NCBI RefSeq assembly: GCF_024168645.1
Contig: NZ_JALJWF010000001.1
Span: forward strand, 2,037,001 to 2,101,000
Direction of reading: 5' to 3'
Origin: Pseudomonas sp. GGS8
GTDB lineage: Bacteria; Pseudomonadota; Gammaproteobacteria; Pseudomonadales; Pseudomonadaceae
DNA: 64,000 nucleotides
The position numbers and the translations under genes were made by a program. Shown one piece after another: positions 1-7,466 of the stretch (position 1 is its first letter; every line of letters begins with the position of its first letter). The notes under the pieces are model-generated. The model was not told the origin of the DNA, made no database searches, and saw only the letters and a list, made by a program, of their open reading frames with translations.

Positions 1-2
1 GC

Positions 3-77
3 CATCTCCTGCGCTGGCAAATGATTCAGCGCTCTTTTCACCCCGCCATCCGCCAAGAGCCGAACATTCAATCCTGA
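3..77 (+). CDS. Possible 3' end of an unidentified gene
   Basis: One frame stays open from the window edge to a TGA at 75-77 and encodes about 24 residues ending in a basic, Trp-containing tail (RWQMIQRSFHPAIRQ). The other two frames close at about position 24 and after about 110 bases. This could be the C-terminus of a gene lying mostly outside the window, but 24 codons cannot prove coding. If real, it is the gene upstream of the cassette array and may tell what the array protects against. Confidence 0.25.
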   Translation, partial: HLLRWQMIQRSFHPAIRQEPNIQS

Positions 78-528
78 GTCGACCCCAAAAGTGTTGATAG
101 CTTCAATAACCTCCAAAGGTCAGCATTTTAAAATCGTTGCAAACAAACGGGATCAATAACGTGAAGCGCGCAACATTGATCGGGGCGAACATACGCTTAT
201 CCTAAAAAAAGAATTGATGTAGGAAGGGGGCTGAAACGCGGTCCGAAATTTCCATTTAGGAGTGCCATTGTTTTGAAGGAATTTTTTAATATGCTTTTTG
301 TGAGTCATCGCTTTGTTCACGGATGACTGTAACTATCAGAAAACGCCTGAATTTTTTATTTTTGTCATGCTGGCTTCAACGTCAGGATATGAATTCATCA
401 GTGATGATAAGTAGGGGTTGATGAGCCGCTCTGGCTCAATGGTTTCGGGGGTTGCGCGTCGAAGGTGGAGGGGTCAAAACCGACGTCAGGGAATCCCCTG
501 TCACATACAAGGTTTTCTCCTACATGCA
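78..528. other. AT-rich intergenic stretch, no gene recognised
   Basis: About 450 bases without a convincing reading frame. It has several A/T tracts (for example around 200-215 and 350-365) and only very short ORFs. It probably holds the promoter of the gene run that starts near 529, but no clear -35/-10 pair can be assigned. Confidence 0.4.
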
Positions 529-693
529 ATGGAGAAAACGCCGTTTTATTGTTTAATCGGATGCTTGCTAATGGCCATTATTGTGATTAGGATGCGCGCA
601 CTTGAAAGAGCACGAACTCAATTGGATGAGACTCATCGCCGCTCTTTAATACTGTCCGGCGCCATTGCAACTGCAATGGCCGTATGGCTGTAA
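529..693 (+). CDS. Small two-segment membrane protein (54 aa)
   Basis: Hypothetical. From ATG 529 the product has a hydrophobic N-terminal segment (about residues 6-18), a basic/polar stretch with RMRALERARTQ, and a second hydrophobic segment at the C-terminus. This TM-basic-TM plan resembles the small membrane proteins at 1423 and 3589, but the identity is too weak to call it the same family. It ends 19 bases before the next small gene, suggesting one transcript. A longer in-frame start exists at 418, but the extra residues are basic and unstructured-looking. No strong ribosome binding site is seen. Confidence 0.4.
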   Translation: MEKTPFYCLIGCLLMAIIVIRMRALERARTQLDETHRRSLILSGAIATAMAVWL

Positions 694-712
694 TCCTAAT
701 TAAAGGTCATGG

Positions 713-892
713 ATGTCCTACTCAAGCAAACTTTCCACTCATTACCTTGAACTCGCAAAAGCCTCTGTTTCCAAAGAGAGTTTCGCGGGCGAGGATGTTC
801 GCTTTTCGAGCGAACACGAGGCATTGGAAAGCTTTCGCCGCGTGCTTGGATGGCAGCGGTCAAGTGAAGGTGAGCTAGGAATATGCGATTGA
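713..892 (+). CDS. Hypothetical 59-residue cytoplasmic protein
   Basis: A short frame with an AAAGG ribosome binding site at about 702-706 and good spacing to ATG 713. The product is polar and mixed alpha/beta in composition (begins MSYSSKLSTHYLELAK, ends in GELGICD), with no signal peptide or membrane segment. Its stop overlaps the ATG of the next gene at 883 by ten bases, which fits translational coupling. A competing overlapping frame (684-878) is Lys/Arg/Phe-rich with no ribosome binding site and is judged a shadow. No family recognised. Confidence 0.5.
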   Translation: MSYSSKLSTHYLELAKASVSKESFAGEDVRFSSEHEALESFRRVLGWQRSSEGELGICD

Positions 893-1290
893 GGGTTCTA
901 AGTCCGTTGGCAATGATCGTGCGTCGCGCTTTGCTGCTGATCGCCCTGACTGCCGTTGCCCTGGTGTTGTCTGCCTGCTACATGAAAGTGACGGCTTCAA
1001 GGCTCGCTAACGTGTACTCCACAGTCTGGAACGAGTCCGGGACTTGTTACATCAATTCCTACATTCCGCAGTATTCGGCTCTGGGCACCCCCGGAAAGAT
1101 CTTCCATTTTTTCACCAGTGAAGCCTTTTTCAGGGTGTACGCAAAAGACGGTACGTTGTTGAAGTCGTCTGAATGGTTGATTTGGCAGAGCGAATTCACG
1201 AGGGATGAACGGGCGCTATGGGTAAACGGTCATGCGATCTATCCGACAGCGACGGGGTACGAGGGCTGGAACATTCCAGTGTGTGGTTGA
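883..1290 (+). CDS. Lipoprotein, paralogue of the C-terminal half of the 6592 gene product
   Basis: The 135-residue product has a signal sequence with a lipobox ending LSAC at about residue 32, so it is probably a lipoprotein facing the periplasm. The rest (ESGTCYINSY, FFRVYAKDGTLLKSSEW, GYEGWNIPVC) aligns along its length with the C-terminal part of the 260-residue membrane protein at 6592 (ESGECYLVTY, FFRVYTKDGALLESSEW, GYEDWRVPEC). Two conserved cysteines flank the domain, so a disulfide is likely. ATG 913 is a possible alternative start that keeps the signal sequence. GAAGGTGAG lies about 8 bases upstream of 883. Function unknown. Confidence 0.75.
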   Translation: MRLRVLSPLAMIVRRALLLIALTAVALVLSACYMKVTASRLANVYSTVWNESGTCYINSYIPQYSALGTPGKIFHFFTSEAFFRVYAKDGTLLKSSEWLIWQSEFTRDERALWVNGHAIYPTATGYEGWNIPVCG

Positions 1291-1422
1291 ATAATGAAAA
1301 TGAATATTCGGCGCTTGGTTGGATTGCTTCCGCATTTCTGACGAAAGGCTCTGTTAATGAAGATTTCCTTAAGGCCTTTGAGTATATCGCTGAAGCTTCA
1401 TGGGGTTTAATAAGGAATGACT

Positions 1423-1623
1423 ATGGAAAGTTACTTTGCTGGCATGGTAGATAATGACTACTTCGGTGTGTTGGCGGTTTTTTGTTTTTTTGTTGGTGTT
1501 GCCGGACTTTTTCCAAGTGTTAGGGGGAAAAGGCTTTACAAAGTGTTAAATTTCATTTGTGTTATGGCCATCCCAGTTATGTTTGCGTTGGGTGTCTACT
1601 ATTTGACGAACTCCAGTGTCTGA
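1423..1623 (+). CDS. Small membrane protein, cassette family A
   Basis: The 66-residue product has two predicted membrane helices (about 14-32 and 43-60) separated by a basic loop with RGKRLYKVLN. It matches the small protein at 3589 in order and spacing (both have DxDxFG near the N-terminus, then a basic loop before the second helix). AAGGA lies at about 1411-1415, favouring ATG 1423 over ATG 1417. Base composition is AT-rich compared with the core genes. Function unknown. Confidence 0.6.
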   Translation: MESYFAGMVDNDYFGVLAVFCFFVGVAGLFPSVRGKRLYKVLNFICVMAIPVMFALGVYYLTNSSV

Positions 1624-1750
1624 TTTTTATTCATGGCACGCCGTTTCTGCTGGGTGAATTGAATGTTTCGATGTTCACAACTTGTTGCAAAACCGACAAA
1701 CAGGTAACCCCCCCCCTGTGTCCTATAACCACTACTACCAAAGCGTACTC

Positions 1751-2095
1751 ATGCCAGAGCTGAGCCACTCGCTGACAGTCCCTAATATTCTCTATTTTTT
1801 GGTGTCGGCGCTTTTTTTGCTTCTGTCGTTTACAGATCCAAAAAGCAAGTGGTCGGTAAATGTTGAGTTTTTTGGTTGTTCAGAAACTTTCGATGTTTAT
1901 GGCGGTTTATTTATTTTTTGTATGGTGCTTTATATTCCGATGATGGTGTTTGCGTTTTGTTATCTTGTAAGGGCGATTGTGGCTTTTGTAAAAACAAAAA
2001 ATTTTCAGGGTGGCATTTCTTTTTTGGCTACTTCGATTGTGGGTGTTATAGCAATTTATTGCTTCGATCATTGGGTGTTCAGTGAGATTTTCTAA
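1751..2095 (+). CDS. Hypothetical multi-pass membrane protein (114 aa)
   Basis: From ATG 1751 the product has three to four hydrophobic segments: VPNILYFLVSALFLLLSF near the N-terminus, a GGLFIFCMVLYIPMMVF region, and a C-terminal SFLATSIVGVIAIYCF. A polar loop lies between the first two. The frame is open back to 1682, but the extra residues look non-coding. AT-rich and Phe-rich compared with the core. No family recognised. It ends immediately upstream of a broken family A gene. Confidence 0.5.
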   Translation: MPELSHSLTVPNILYFLVSALFLLLSFTDPKSKWSVNVEFFGCSETFDVYGGLFIFCMVLYIPMMVFAFCYLVRAIVAFVKTKNFQGGISFLATSIVGVIAIYCFDHWVFSEIF

Positions 2096-2096
2096 T

Positions 2097-2228
2097 GATC
2101 CGGCACAGATCTTCCCCTCGCGTGTGCGCGAATCGTATTTGCACCGCGTCCTGACTTTCATCGTTTTGGCTTGCGTCGTTGCCATGCATGTCGCGGGCAC
2201 CTGGTGCGGAAATATGAATCCAGCATGA
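2097..2228 (+). pseudogene. N-terminally truncated family A small membrane protein
   Basis: This frame encodes a basic segment (SRVRESYLHRVL) followed by a single hydrophobic helix and a C-terminus ending NMNPA. It aligns with the second half of the protein at 3589 (SRRLRHSRLHRAL, then helix, ending SVSPA). The first helix is missing. Its TGA overlaps the ATG of the next membrane gene (2225) as ATGA, exactly as in the intact pair at 3807-3810. A GTG at 2082 could start a 48-residue product, so expression is not excluded. Confidence 0.55.
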
Positions 2229-2634
2229 ACATCTACGTCCGCTTTGCCATGTGGCTGGTTTTCCACGCCGCTGGATGCCTCGCCTACGTGTTCGTGCATG
2301 ACGCGGTCGTCGCCTTCAAGGCGTTCAACGGCGGGCTCACCATCCGTGGGATAGCGATCGGCATGGCTCAAGACACGTTCCTTTATATTTTTTCGCGGTG
2401 AACCTGATGATCGTGCTGGTCCCGAAGCTATGGGCAAAGCTGTGCATTCTGGCGGCGATGGTCGGTTTCATTCTGCTCACCATGCTGGTGGATAACCCGC
2501 TGCGAGTCCTGTTCTACGCCATCGTCCAGGGCAGCATCACGTTGCTGGCGATTCTGGCGACGCAAGTCATTGAATCGCGTTGGGCACAGAGAACGTCCAT
2601 AACGGCTGCACCTATTGAGATATCTGCTAAATGA
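2225..2634 (+). pseudogene. Four-helix membrane protein, cassette family B, frameshifted
   Basis: The first part (2225-2400) encodes a family B N-terminus with the signature GGLTIRGIAIGM, then stops at TGA after a run of six T (2388-2393). With one extra T the frame continues smoothly into the downstream frame (LYIFFAVNLMIVL and on to 2634), matching intact copies at 3807 and 6592 (ELFIAINLVLAL, FYFFVSLNLILV). As read, the gene is broken by a one-base deletion in a homopolymer: a true pseudogene, a phase-variable tract or a sequencing error. Its stop overlaps the next ATG (2631) as ATGA. Confidence 0.7.
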
Positions 2635-3032
2635 AGGTCGGGCATAAGTACTCCATAAGCTTGGCTGTCTTGTTGATCGCTATTGCAATCATTGTGGTTG
2701 AGGTTTTAGAGCGTGCGCCAGACTATTCGAAAAAAAGTCCATCTGGGCAATATCTTATCGAGTCTGTTCCTGCAAGCTCGCTGTTGACCCCGCGAGACTT
2801 TGTTTATCTGCGATTCACCGATTTAAACAACCCCAGTCTGGTTTACCGTACACCTCTTTTTTCCGAGTTGGAGTTGGATATGCGCGCCAATGAAGATGAA
2901 AAAACAGTGGGTGTTGTATTTATAGAGTTTGATAAGTCGAACAAGGTATTTACGTTGTGGCTTTCCAGCCCGAAAAAGCACTGGTTGAATTTTTTTATCA
3001 GCAATACGCCTTACAGGGTTCTGGAAAATTGA
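2631..3032 (+). CDS. Membrane-anchored exported protein, cassette family D (133 aa)
   Basis: One N-terminal hydrophobic segment (about residues 8-25, SISLAVLLIAIAIIVVEV) anchors or exports a beta-rich domain. The C-terminal part (VGVVFIEFDKSNKVFTLWL, then HWLNFFISNT) reappears almost identically as a fragment at 6299-6430. The start overlaps the upstream stop (ATGA) and the stop overlaps the next start (TGATG at 3030-3034), so translation is probably coupled on both sides. Function unknown. Confidence 0.65.
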   Translation: MKVGHKYSISLAVLLIAIAIIVVEVLERAPDYSKKSPSGQYLIESVPASSLLTPRDFVYLRFTDLNNPSLVYRTPLFSELELDMRANEDEKTVGVVFIEFDKSNKVFTLWLSSPKKHWLNFFISNTPYRVLEN

Positions 3033-3196
3033 TGCTGGGTTCAGTGACCGGGATGCTCAACATGCTGCCGCAGTATCCCGTTCGCGGCACGGCGTATTGC
3101 GCGCTGGCGGGTGGTTTGACTGTTTTCGCGATTCTGCTTACCCGCGCCATTGATTCGTACGTGCCCATCATCGCCCGCAAAGGAGGGGGATCTTCA
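3032..3196 (+). pseudogene. Remnant: family A start joined to family B C-terminus
   Basis: The ATG at 3032 (TGATG overlap) begins MLGSVTGM, like the small gene at 6423 (MLGPVMEY), then runs directly into LPQYPVRGTAYCALAGGLTV, which is the fourth-helix region of family B (LPQYPIRGLAYCALTGGLTV at 6592). The middle has been deleted. The frame stays open and continues in-frame through the lipoprotein that follows (to 3592), so a 186-residue fusion could be made, but the lipoprotein has its own strong ribosome binding site. Confidence 0.6.
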
Positions 3197-3592
3197 ATGA
3201 AACTTCGTTCATGCATGACGTCTGTGTTGGCGGCGGGTTGCCTGTTATTGACGGGTTGTACGACTCAGCTGGTCTACTTCAACGAAATATACCTGGTTAA
3301 CACCTGTGGGGTACCGCTGGAGGTTGAACCGCACCACTACACCAACTGGTTACCGCCGATAGCGCCACGTCTTGTTGCACCCGGTGAGCAGGTCAGTGTG
3401 GCCAGTTACAAATCCTTTGGCGAAGACGTCGACCAACAAGTCAGCTGCCGTTATTCGCTCACAGTGAAAGGGGCTCAACGCACTCGTCTCATCAGTGCTG
3501 ACGAAATGCGCTATGCCCTGCTCAGTATCAAACGCGAGCGCGATGGCAGTCGACGCAGCTGGACCCTTAAAGATGGAGTTTTTTGCCCATGA
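3197..3592 (+). CDS. Lipoprotein, cassette family C (131 aa)
   Basis: The signal sequence has a clear lipobox, LLTGC, at about residue 19. The start is set by AGGAGG at 3180-3186, about ten bases before ATG 3197. The mature part carries several cysteines (TCGVPLEVEP, QVSCRYSL, final GVFCP), suggesting disulfides. The stop overlaps the next ATG (3589) as ATGA. A decayed copy of its 3' end lies at about 7400-7466. No family recognised; being a lipoprotein it acts in the envelope. Confidence 0.7.
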   Translation: MKLRSCMTSVLAAGCLLLTGCTTQLVYFNEIYLVNTCGVPLEVEPHHYTNWLPPIAPRLVAPGEQVSVASYKSFGEDVDQQVSCRYSLTVKGAQRTRLISADEMRYALLSIKRERDGSRRSWTLKDGVFCP

Positions 3593-3810
3593 TTGATGTA
3601 TCGGATGAGATGCGTATGTACCTGATGTTTGTAGCCGACAGTGATCTGTTCGGCAGCCTCGCGATCTTGAGTTTGTTGCTGATCGTCACGGCACTCAGCC
3701 GGCGACTGCGTCATTCAAGGCTGCACCGCGCTCTGTCGTTCATGATCCTGGCTTCACTGGTCGTGATGGAGTTCGCGGGCACGTGTTACTCCTCGGTGAG
3801 CCCCGCATGA
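3589..3810 (+). CDS. Small membrane protein, cassette family A (73 aa)
   Basis: The product has two hydrophobic helices (about 22-36 and 48-64) around the basic loop SRRLRHSRLHRAL. The first 33 bases are nearly the same as those at the start of the unrelated-looking membrane gene at 7463 (DVSDEMRM versus GVSNEMRM), which marks a recombination junction. Overlaps on both sides: ATGA with the lipoprotein upstream (3589-3592) and ATGA with the family B gene downstream (3807-3810). Confidence 0.65.
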   Translation: MIDVSDEMRMYLMFVADSDLFGSLAILSLLLIVTALSRRLRHSRLHRALSFMILASLVVMEFAGTCYSSVSPA

Positions 3811-4769
3811 ACATGCCGGCCCGCATTTTTTGCTGCGTGTTGATCCACAGTCTTTTCTGTGTGGGGTATGCGTTTTTGAATGATTTCGTGGCCCATTTGT
3901 ACGGCGCGCTCAATGGCGGTTTGACCTCTCGAGGCGTGAGCATCCGCCTGACCAGCAAGTTCCTCTTTGAGCTGTTTATCGCGATCAACCTGGTGCTGGC
4001 CCTGATCCCGTTTTTCAAGGTGAAACTGGCGCTGTGGGCTGTTTGGGTGTCGCTGATTCCGTTGTGGTTGCTGCCGGATCACCCGCTGCGGGCACTGTTC
4101 TACGGTCTTGGCCAAGGGACGTTCACGTTGGTAGCGATACTCGCTTGCGCTGGGCTGGACCTCTGGTACACGCGCAAGGTCGCCGCTGGAAAAACCTCGG
4201 GGCTGGCGCAAGAGCTGAAGGACATTGCTGAGCATTTTCCTCTGTGCCTGCCCAGACTCGACGAAGGCTATCCGTGGGTACGGAGCCTGGACTCGGTCGG
4301 TCTCGGTGCTTATCAGATGGCCTTCATGCCGTGCTCCGACAGCCTGGCCCGATTGCATCGCCTTATTGAAAGCCAGGGGTTCGTCACCGAAGTGGCGCGC
4401 ATTGAGCGTTTTGTCACGCTGAAGAACGCCCGGGGCGCTGTTTTGTCATTTCGTGAACAGGAAGAGTTCGATGGGCGGATGGTGATTCTGGTCACCAACA
4501 GCGCAGCGCTGGTGCAAGCGGTTCGCGACCTGCAAATCACGCCACCCGCGCCGTGGGTGGTGTTCCCTGATTTCAACCCGGAAGGGCTGGGCAACATGCA
4601 GGGCAGCCTGCAATGGTGGTGGGACAACTACTTTCAGCCGTTCTGGGAGTCGCTCGATGCGCCTGCAAAACAGGCTTTTCTTCAGCGGCGTAACGCCCCG
4701 CAGGCGTGGCTCGACTACTTGCAGTTTTATGAGGAACTGAGCAGCGTGCAAAAAAAGAGGCCGACATAA
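3807..4769 (+). CDS. Family B four-helix membrane protein with a soluble C-terminal domain (320 aa)
   Basis: Residues 1-120 form the family B module: helix, NGGLTSRGVSIR signature, two central helices, then LPDHPLRALFYGLGQGTFTL. Residues about 130-320 are a soluble, Trp-rich domain (PWVVFPDFNPEGLG, LQWWWDNYFQPFW) not found in the other copies here. The ATG at 3807 overlaps the upstream stop; an in-frame GTG at 3783 is less likely. The soluble domain has no signal sequence of its own; its side of the membrane depends on helix count. Function unknown. Confidence 0.7.
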   Translation: MNMPARIFCCVLIHSLFCVGYAFLNDFVAHLYGALNGGLTSRGVSIRLTSKFLFELFIAINLVLALIPFFKVKLALWAVWVSLIPLWLLPDHPLRALFYGLGQGTFTLVAILACAGLDLWYTRKVAAGKTSGLAQELKDIAEHFPLCLPRLDEGYPWVRSLDSVGLGAYQMAFMPCSDSLARLHRLIESQGFVTEVARIERFVTLKNARGAVLSFREQEEFDGRMVILVTNSAALVQAVRDLQITPPAPWVVFPDFNPEGLGNMQGSLQWWWDNYFQPFWESLDAPAKQAFLQRRNAPQAWLDYLQFYEELSSVQKKRPT

Positions 4770-5110
4770 ATCTCAATGACAGCTAGAAGTCATTCAAATT
4801 ACGGTTTAATAGTAGAAGGAGATGAGTGTGGGATTCAGTATTTTTATTTTTGGGGGGCGCTGGTTTTTGCGGCTTCCTCTTTAGCGGGTGCCCAGGATTT
4901 GGTTTGGATTCTGATAGTGACGTGTGCACAGTTTTAGTTGCCGAGAACTATTGTAGGTTGGGCGAGACGGCGAAAACTAAGTGGGATATACGTGTTGGGG
5001 AATATAGCTCAACCTGTGTTAAATAAATTTGTCCAATTTTTGATGTCGGTGCGTATCACCTTGATAACTAAACAGTACGCCGAAGCCCGTGTTATCGCAC
5101 TGGGGGGGTT
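4770..5110 (+). other. Low-GC gap with a possible broken small secreted-protein gene
   Basis: AAGGAG at about 4816-4821 precedes ATG 4822 and GTG 4826. The GTG frame (4826-5026) gives 66 residues with a lipobox-like LFSGC and three later cysteines. The ATG frame stops after 20 codons, and the third frame has a signal-peptide-like FAASSLAGAQ just after a run of six G (4851-4856). The pattern suggests a small exported protein disrupted by indels. No other gene is visible in this gap. Confidence 0.3.
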
Positions 5111-6043
5111 ATGATAAGGGTAGTTGTTTTGCTCGTTTTTTTCTTTATAGCAGCTATAGCAAGCGCAAACCCTAGTTGCGAGGCTGATCTGAACGGAGAT
5201 GGGGTCTGTGATCCATATAGTGTCAGTTCCCTCGAGGAAGACGGTACAATTTCGCGGGTTACTATAAATATTGGTGGAAGCGACAAGTCAGTTTCGGGAG
5301 ATTTTGAGTTAGGAAACGGCGGTTTGTCTGCTGGTTATCTCCCAGGTGATTTTTCGTTGTTGCTTGATTTTTATACTCGCAACACTAATCTTACAAAGTA
5401 CAATTTTAGATGGGATTCCGTACGGCAAGATTGGGTTCTCTATAAAAAATCTACTTGGGTTGAGCCAAGTAGAGATGAAAAGTATTCCTTGGGGGGGGAG
5501 AGGGCTCCAGTTGAAGTCTCATTTCCGCAACAGTTTGATGTCGAACGGGTTGTATGTTGCACGTTGTTTTCCCAGTTCTCCGATGATGGTCCTAATTTTA
5601 AATTTTTGAATGCTGATGAGAAGTTGGCAGCGATTAGGAAAGATTTTAAATATATTCTAAAACGTCTCCCTCAGGGTGAGAAAGGGGAATTATTTTATGG
5701 TGTTGATGAAGTCGGAAATAAAGTAAGGAGGAACATTCCTCAGGAGTTTGTGTATGAGCTGACTTTGATTGTCTCTGAAGAAAATGTCGGGGCGTTAAAC
5801 GATTATGCATATTATTTGTCCCGTAGCCACAATAATGTTTTGGCTGCTATGCTTTTGAGTGAAATTCATAAAAAATTTCCAGAAAGAGTGGTTGCAATAC
5901 TGAATTTAGCAGATGCGTATTGGGACATAGGCATGAGATCCGATGCGTGTCCGCTCTACAAGGAATATGTCGACAAGATGACGAAAAAGGGGAAGGCGGT
6001 TCGGATACCTGAAACGACAAAGTCTAGAGTTAACTGCGATTGA
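5111..6043 (+). CDS. Secreted TPR-type protein (310 aa)
   Basis: The signal peptide ends at about IASA-NP (residues 19-20). A DLNGDGVCDPY segment at about 26-36 looks like an EF-hand or dockerin-type calcium loop. The C-terminal part (LNDYAYYLSRSHNNVLAAM, LNLADAYWDIGM) aligns with the TPR-like end of the protein at 19392 (FNDLGFYLAEGGNDALALK, LNIADSLWRLGR). Strongly AT-rich coding with many Lys/Asn/Ile codons unlike the core genome, suggesting recent transfer. Function unknown; probably periplasmic. Confidence 0.75.
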   Translation: MIRVVVLLVFFFIAAIASANPSCEADLNGDGVCDPYSVSSLEEDGTISRVTINIGGSDKSVSGDFELGNGGLSAGYLPGDFSLLLDFYTRNTNLTKYNFRWDSVRQDWVLYKKSTWVEPSRDEKYSLGGERAPVEVSFPQQFDVERVVCCTLFSQFSDDGPNFKFLNADEKLAAIRKDFKYILKRLPQGEKGELFYGVDEVGNKVRRNIPQEFVYELTLIVSEENVGALNDYAYYLSRSHNNVLAAMLLSEIHKKFPERVVAILNLADAYWDIGMRSDACPLYKEYVDKMTKKGKAVRIPETTKSRVNCD

Positions 6044-6077
6044 TTGTTCTATTTGCTCTCTTTAGTCATCAGTGTAA

Positions 6078-6273
6078 TAAGGGGGCGGATTTATTTTCGA
6101 TCTTATTCCGTTTCCCATGCACTCTTACGTTTTCGCTACCTGCCTTGCCGCCATCAGCTCTTCCAGATGATCCAGTGCACGTTCCACCATGAGCTGAAGC
6201 AAAGGGGGACGGATTTATTTGTTCGGCTCGACGGTTTTGAACTTGGCGTGGATTTTAAATAGATCTGTCCCGT
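6078..6273. repeat. Scar with short GGGGGACGGATTTATTT-type repeats and a DUF6124 gene fragment
   Basis: Two direct copies of a GGGGG(A)CGGATTTATTT-like motif (about 6081-6098 and 6203-6219) and an inverted relative (AAATAGATCTGTCCC, about 6258-6272) flank about 50 bases (6144-6196) that resemble the 3' end of the minus-strand DUF6124 genes at 10985 and 23279 (compare GATGATCCAGTGCACGTTCC with GATCCAGCGCTCG). This looks like the footprint of a deleted cassette. The frame open across it (6044-6262) is judged non-coding. Confidence 0.45.
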
Positions 6274-6298
6274 TTGTTTCGTTTGTTTTCAGGGGACG

Positions 6299-6430
6299 GT
6301 TGGAATTGTATTTATTGAAATGGATAAGGCGACCAAGAAATACACGCTTTGGCTGTCTGGTACGGAAGGGCATTGGCTGAATTTTTTATCAGTAATACAC
6401 TCTACGAAATTTTGGAAAACTGATGCTCGG
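6299..6430 (+). pseudogene. Family D fragment with a one-T deletion
   Basis: The translated stretch VGIVFIEMDKATKKYTLWL then HWLNF aligns with the C-terminal third of the family D protein at 2631. At 6382-6387 there are six T where the intact gene has seven. Adding one T restores FFISNTLYEILEN and the proper stop at 6420-6422, which overlaps the next ATG (6423) as TGATG. The N-terminal anchor is absent, so this is a remnant. Confidence 0.65.
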
Positions 6431-6599
6431 TCCAGTGATGGAATACCCGCCTCTTGCGTCCACATCCGTTCACCCGGCCTGTGTCAAAATGATCTGGCTA
6501 CAGCGCTTCCTCATGGCAATGGGTGTGCTCGCCTGCGTGGTATTGGTGGTGATCGTTTCGAGCGTCGATAAAGCCATGGCAGGAGTTGCACATGAATAA
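6423..6599 (+). CDS. Small membrane protein, possible family A member (58 aa)
   Basis: ATG 6423 overlaps the stop of the family D remnant (TGATG) and the TAA at 6597-6599 overlaps the next gene's start at 6592. The product has one hydrophobic helix (LQRFLMAMGVLACVVLVVIV) that resembles the C-terminal helix of the family A proteins (LHRVLTFIVLACVV at 2097). The first 40 residues are polar and could be degenerate. Preserved overlaps argue that translation through this stretch still matters. Confidence 0.45.
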   Translation: MLGPVMEYPPLASTSVHPACVKMIWLQRFLMAMGVLACVVLVVIVSSVDKAMAGVAHE

Positions 6600-7374
6600 C
6601 CGTCGCGTCATCGGTCTGGCCGTGCATGCACTGGCCTGTGTGATTTATATCGTTATGAATGGCTATGCCGTGCCTGCCTATAAACAACTGGTCGGCGGGC
6701 TGACCTCGCGCGGTGTTGCCATTGGCATGGCGATGTACCTGATTTTCTATTTTTTCGTTTCCCTGAATTTGATTCTGGTCTTCATCCAGCGCCAGGCCAT
6801 CCAGTTTGGCCTGGTGATTTTCATGATGCTGGCGATTTTGTTTTATCTGCTGCCCCAATATCCCATCCGTGGTTTGGCGTATTGCGCACTTACGGGGGGC
6901 TTGACGGTTTGCGCCATCCTGCTGACCAACGCCATCGACACTGCCTACACCCGTTGGCGCAGGCTCGCGGGGGTGGAACCGTTGGTGGTTCACAACCGTC
7001 GAGCAACACCGCGTCTGTTGCTGATTACGGCGCTGATTGGCGTATCCATATGCGCCGTTGTGCTTGGGTTGAAGATTTTCGGTGGTGTCACGGCGCAGGC
7101 CTTGGCGCGACACTCGAGCGAGTCAGGCGAGTGCTATCTCGTCACATACGCGCCCGGCTATCACAAGCTGGGATTGATCGGAAAAGTATTCGGGTTGTTC
7201 AGCAGCGAATACTTTTTTCGGGTGTACACCAAGGACGGCGCGCTGCTCGAATCGTCCGAGTGGAATTTTCGGGTGACTGAAATTTTTTCGGTTGCTCCCG
7301 AGTTCAACGGCTCGACGGTGCTGTATCCCGGCACGCAAGGCTACGAAGATTGGAGGGTGCCGGAATGCGCCTGA
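6592..7374 (+). CDS. Family B membrane protein with a lipoprotein-like periplasmic domain (260 aa)
   Basis: AGGAG at 6581-6585 supports ATG 6592. Residues 1-115 are the family B four-helix module (signature GGLTSRGVAIGM, then LPQYPIRGLAYCALTGGLTV). A fifth hydrophobic segment (about 138-158) leads to a 100-residue domain that is a paralogue of the lipoprotein at 883 and carries the same two cysteines. So one module is free-standing in the first gene and fused here, showing domain shuffling within the array. Confidence 0.75.
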   Translation: MNNRRVIGLAVHALACVIYIVMNGYAVPAYKQLVGGLTSRGVAIGMAMYLIFYFFVSLNLILVFIQRQAIQFGLVIFMMLAILFYLLPQYPIRGLAYCALTGGLTVCAILLTNAIDTAYTRWRRLAGVEPLVVHNRRATPRLLLITALIGVSICAVVLGLKIFGGVTAQALARHSSESGECYLVTYAPGYHKLGLIGKVFGLFSSEYFFRVYTKDGALLESSEWNFRVTEIFSVAPEFNGSTVLYPGTQGYEDWRVPECA

Positions 7375-7466
7375 TCGCCAGAAGTCCTCGCATGAAAAAA
7401 ACGCACATGGTGTGCGCCATGACGCAATTGATGCGCGCGTCTTCGAGGATGGGGGCTTGCCCGTGA
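7364..7466 (+). pseudogene. Remnant of a family C lipoprotein 3' end
   Basis: A short frame opens at ATG 7364 and closes at TGA 7464-7466. It ends GACP, comparable with the GVFCP end of the lipoprotein at 3197, and the DNA GATGGGGGCTTGCCC matches GATGGAGTTTTTTGCCC with small gaps. It is followed by the same start sequence as the gene at 3589, as in the intact order. Little of the original gene is left. Confidence 0.4.
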
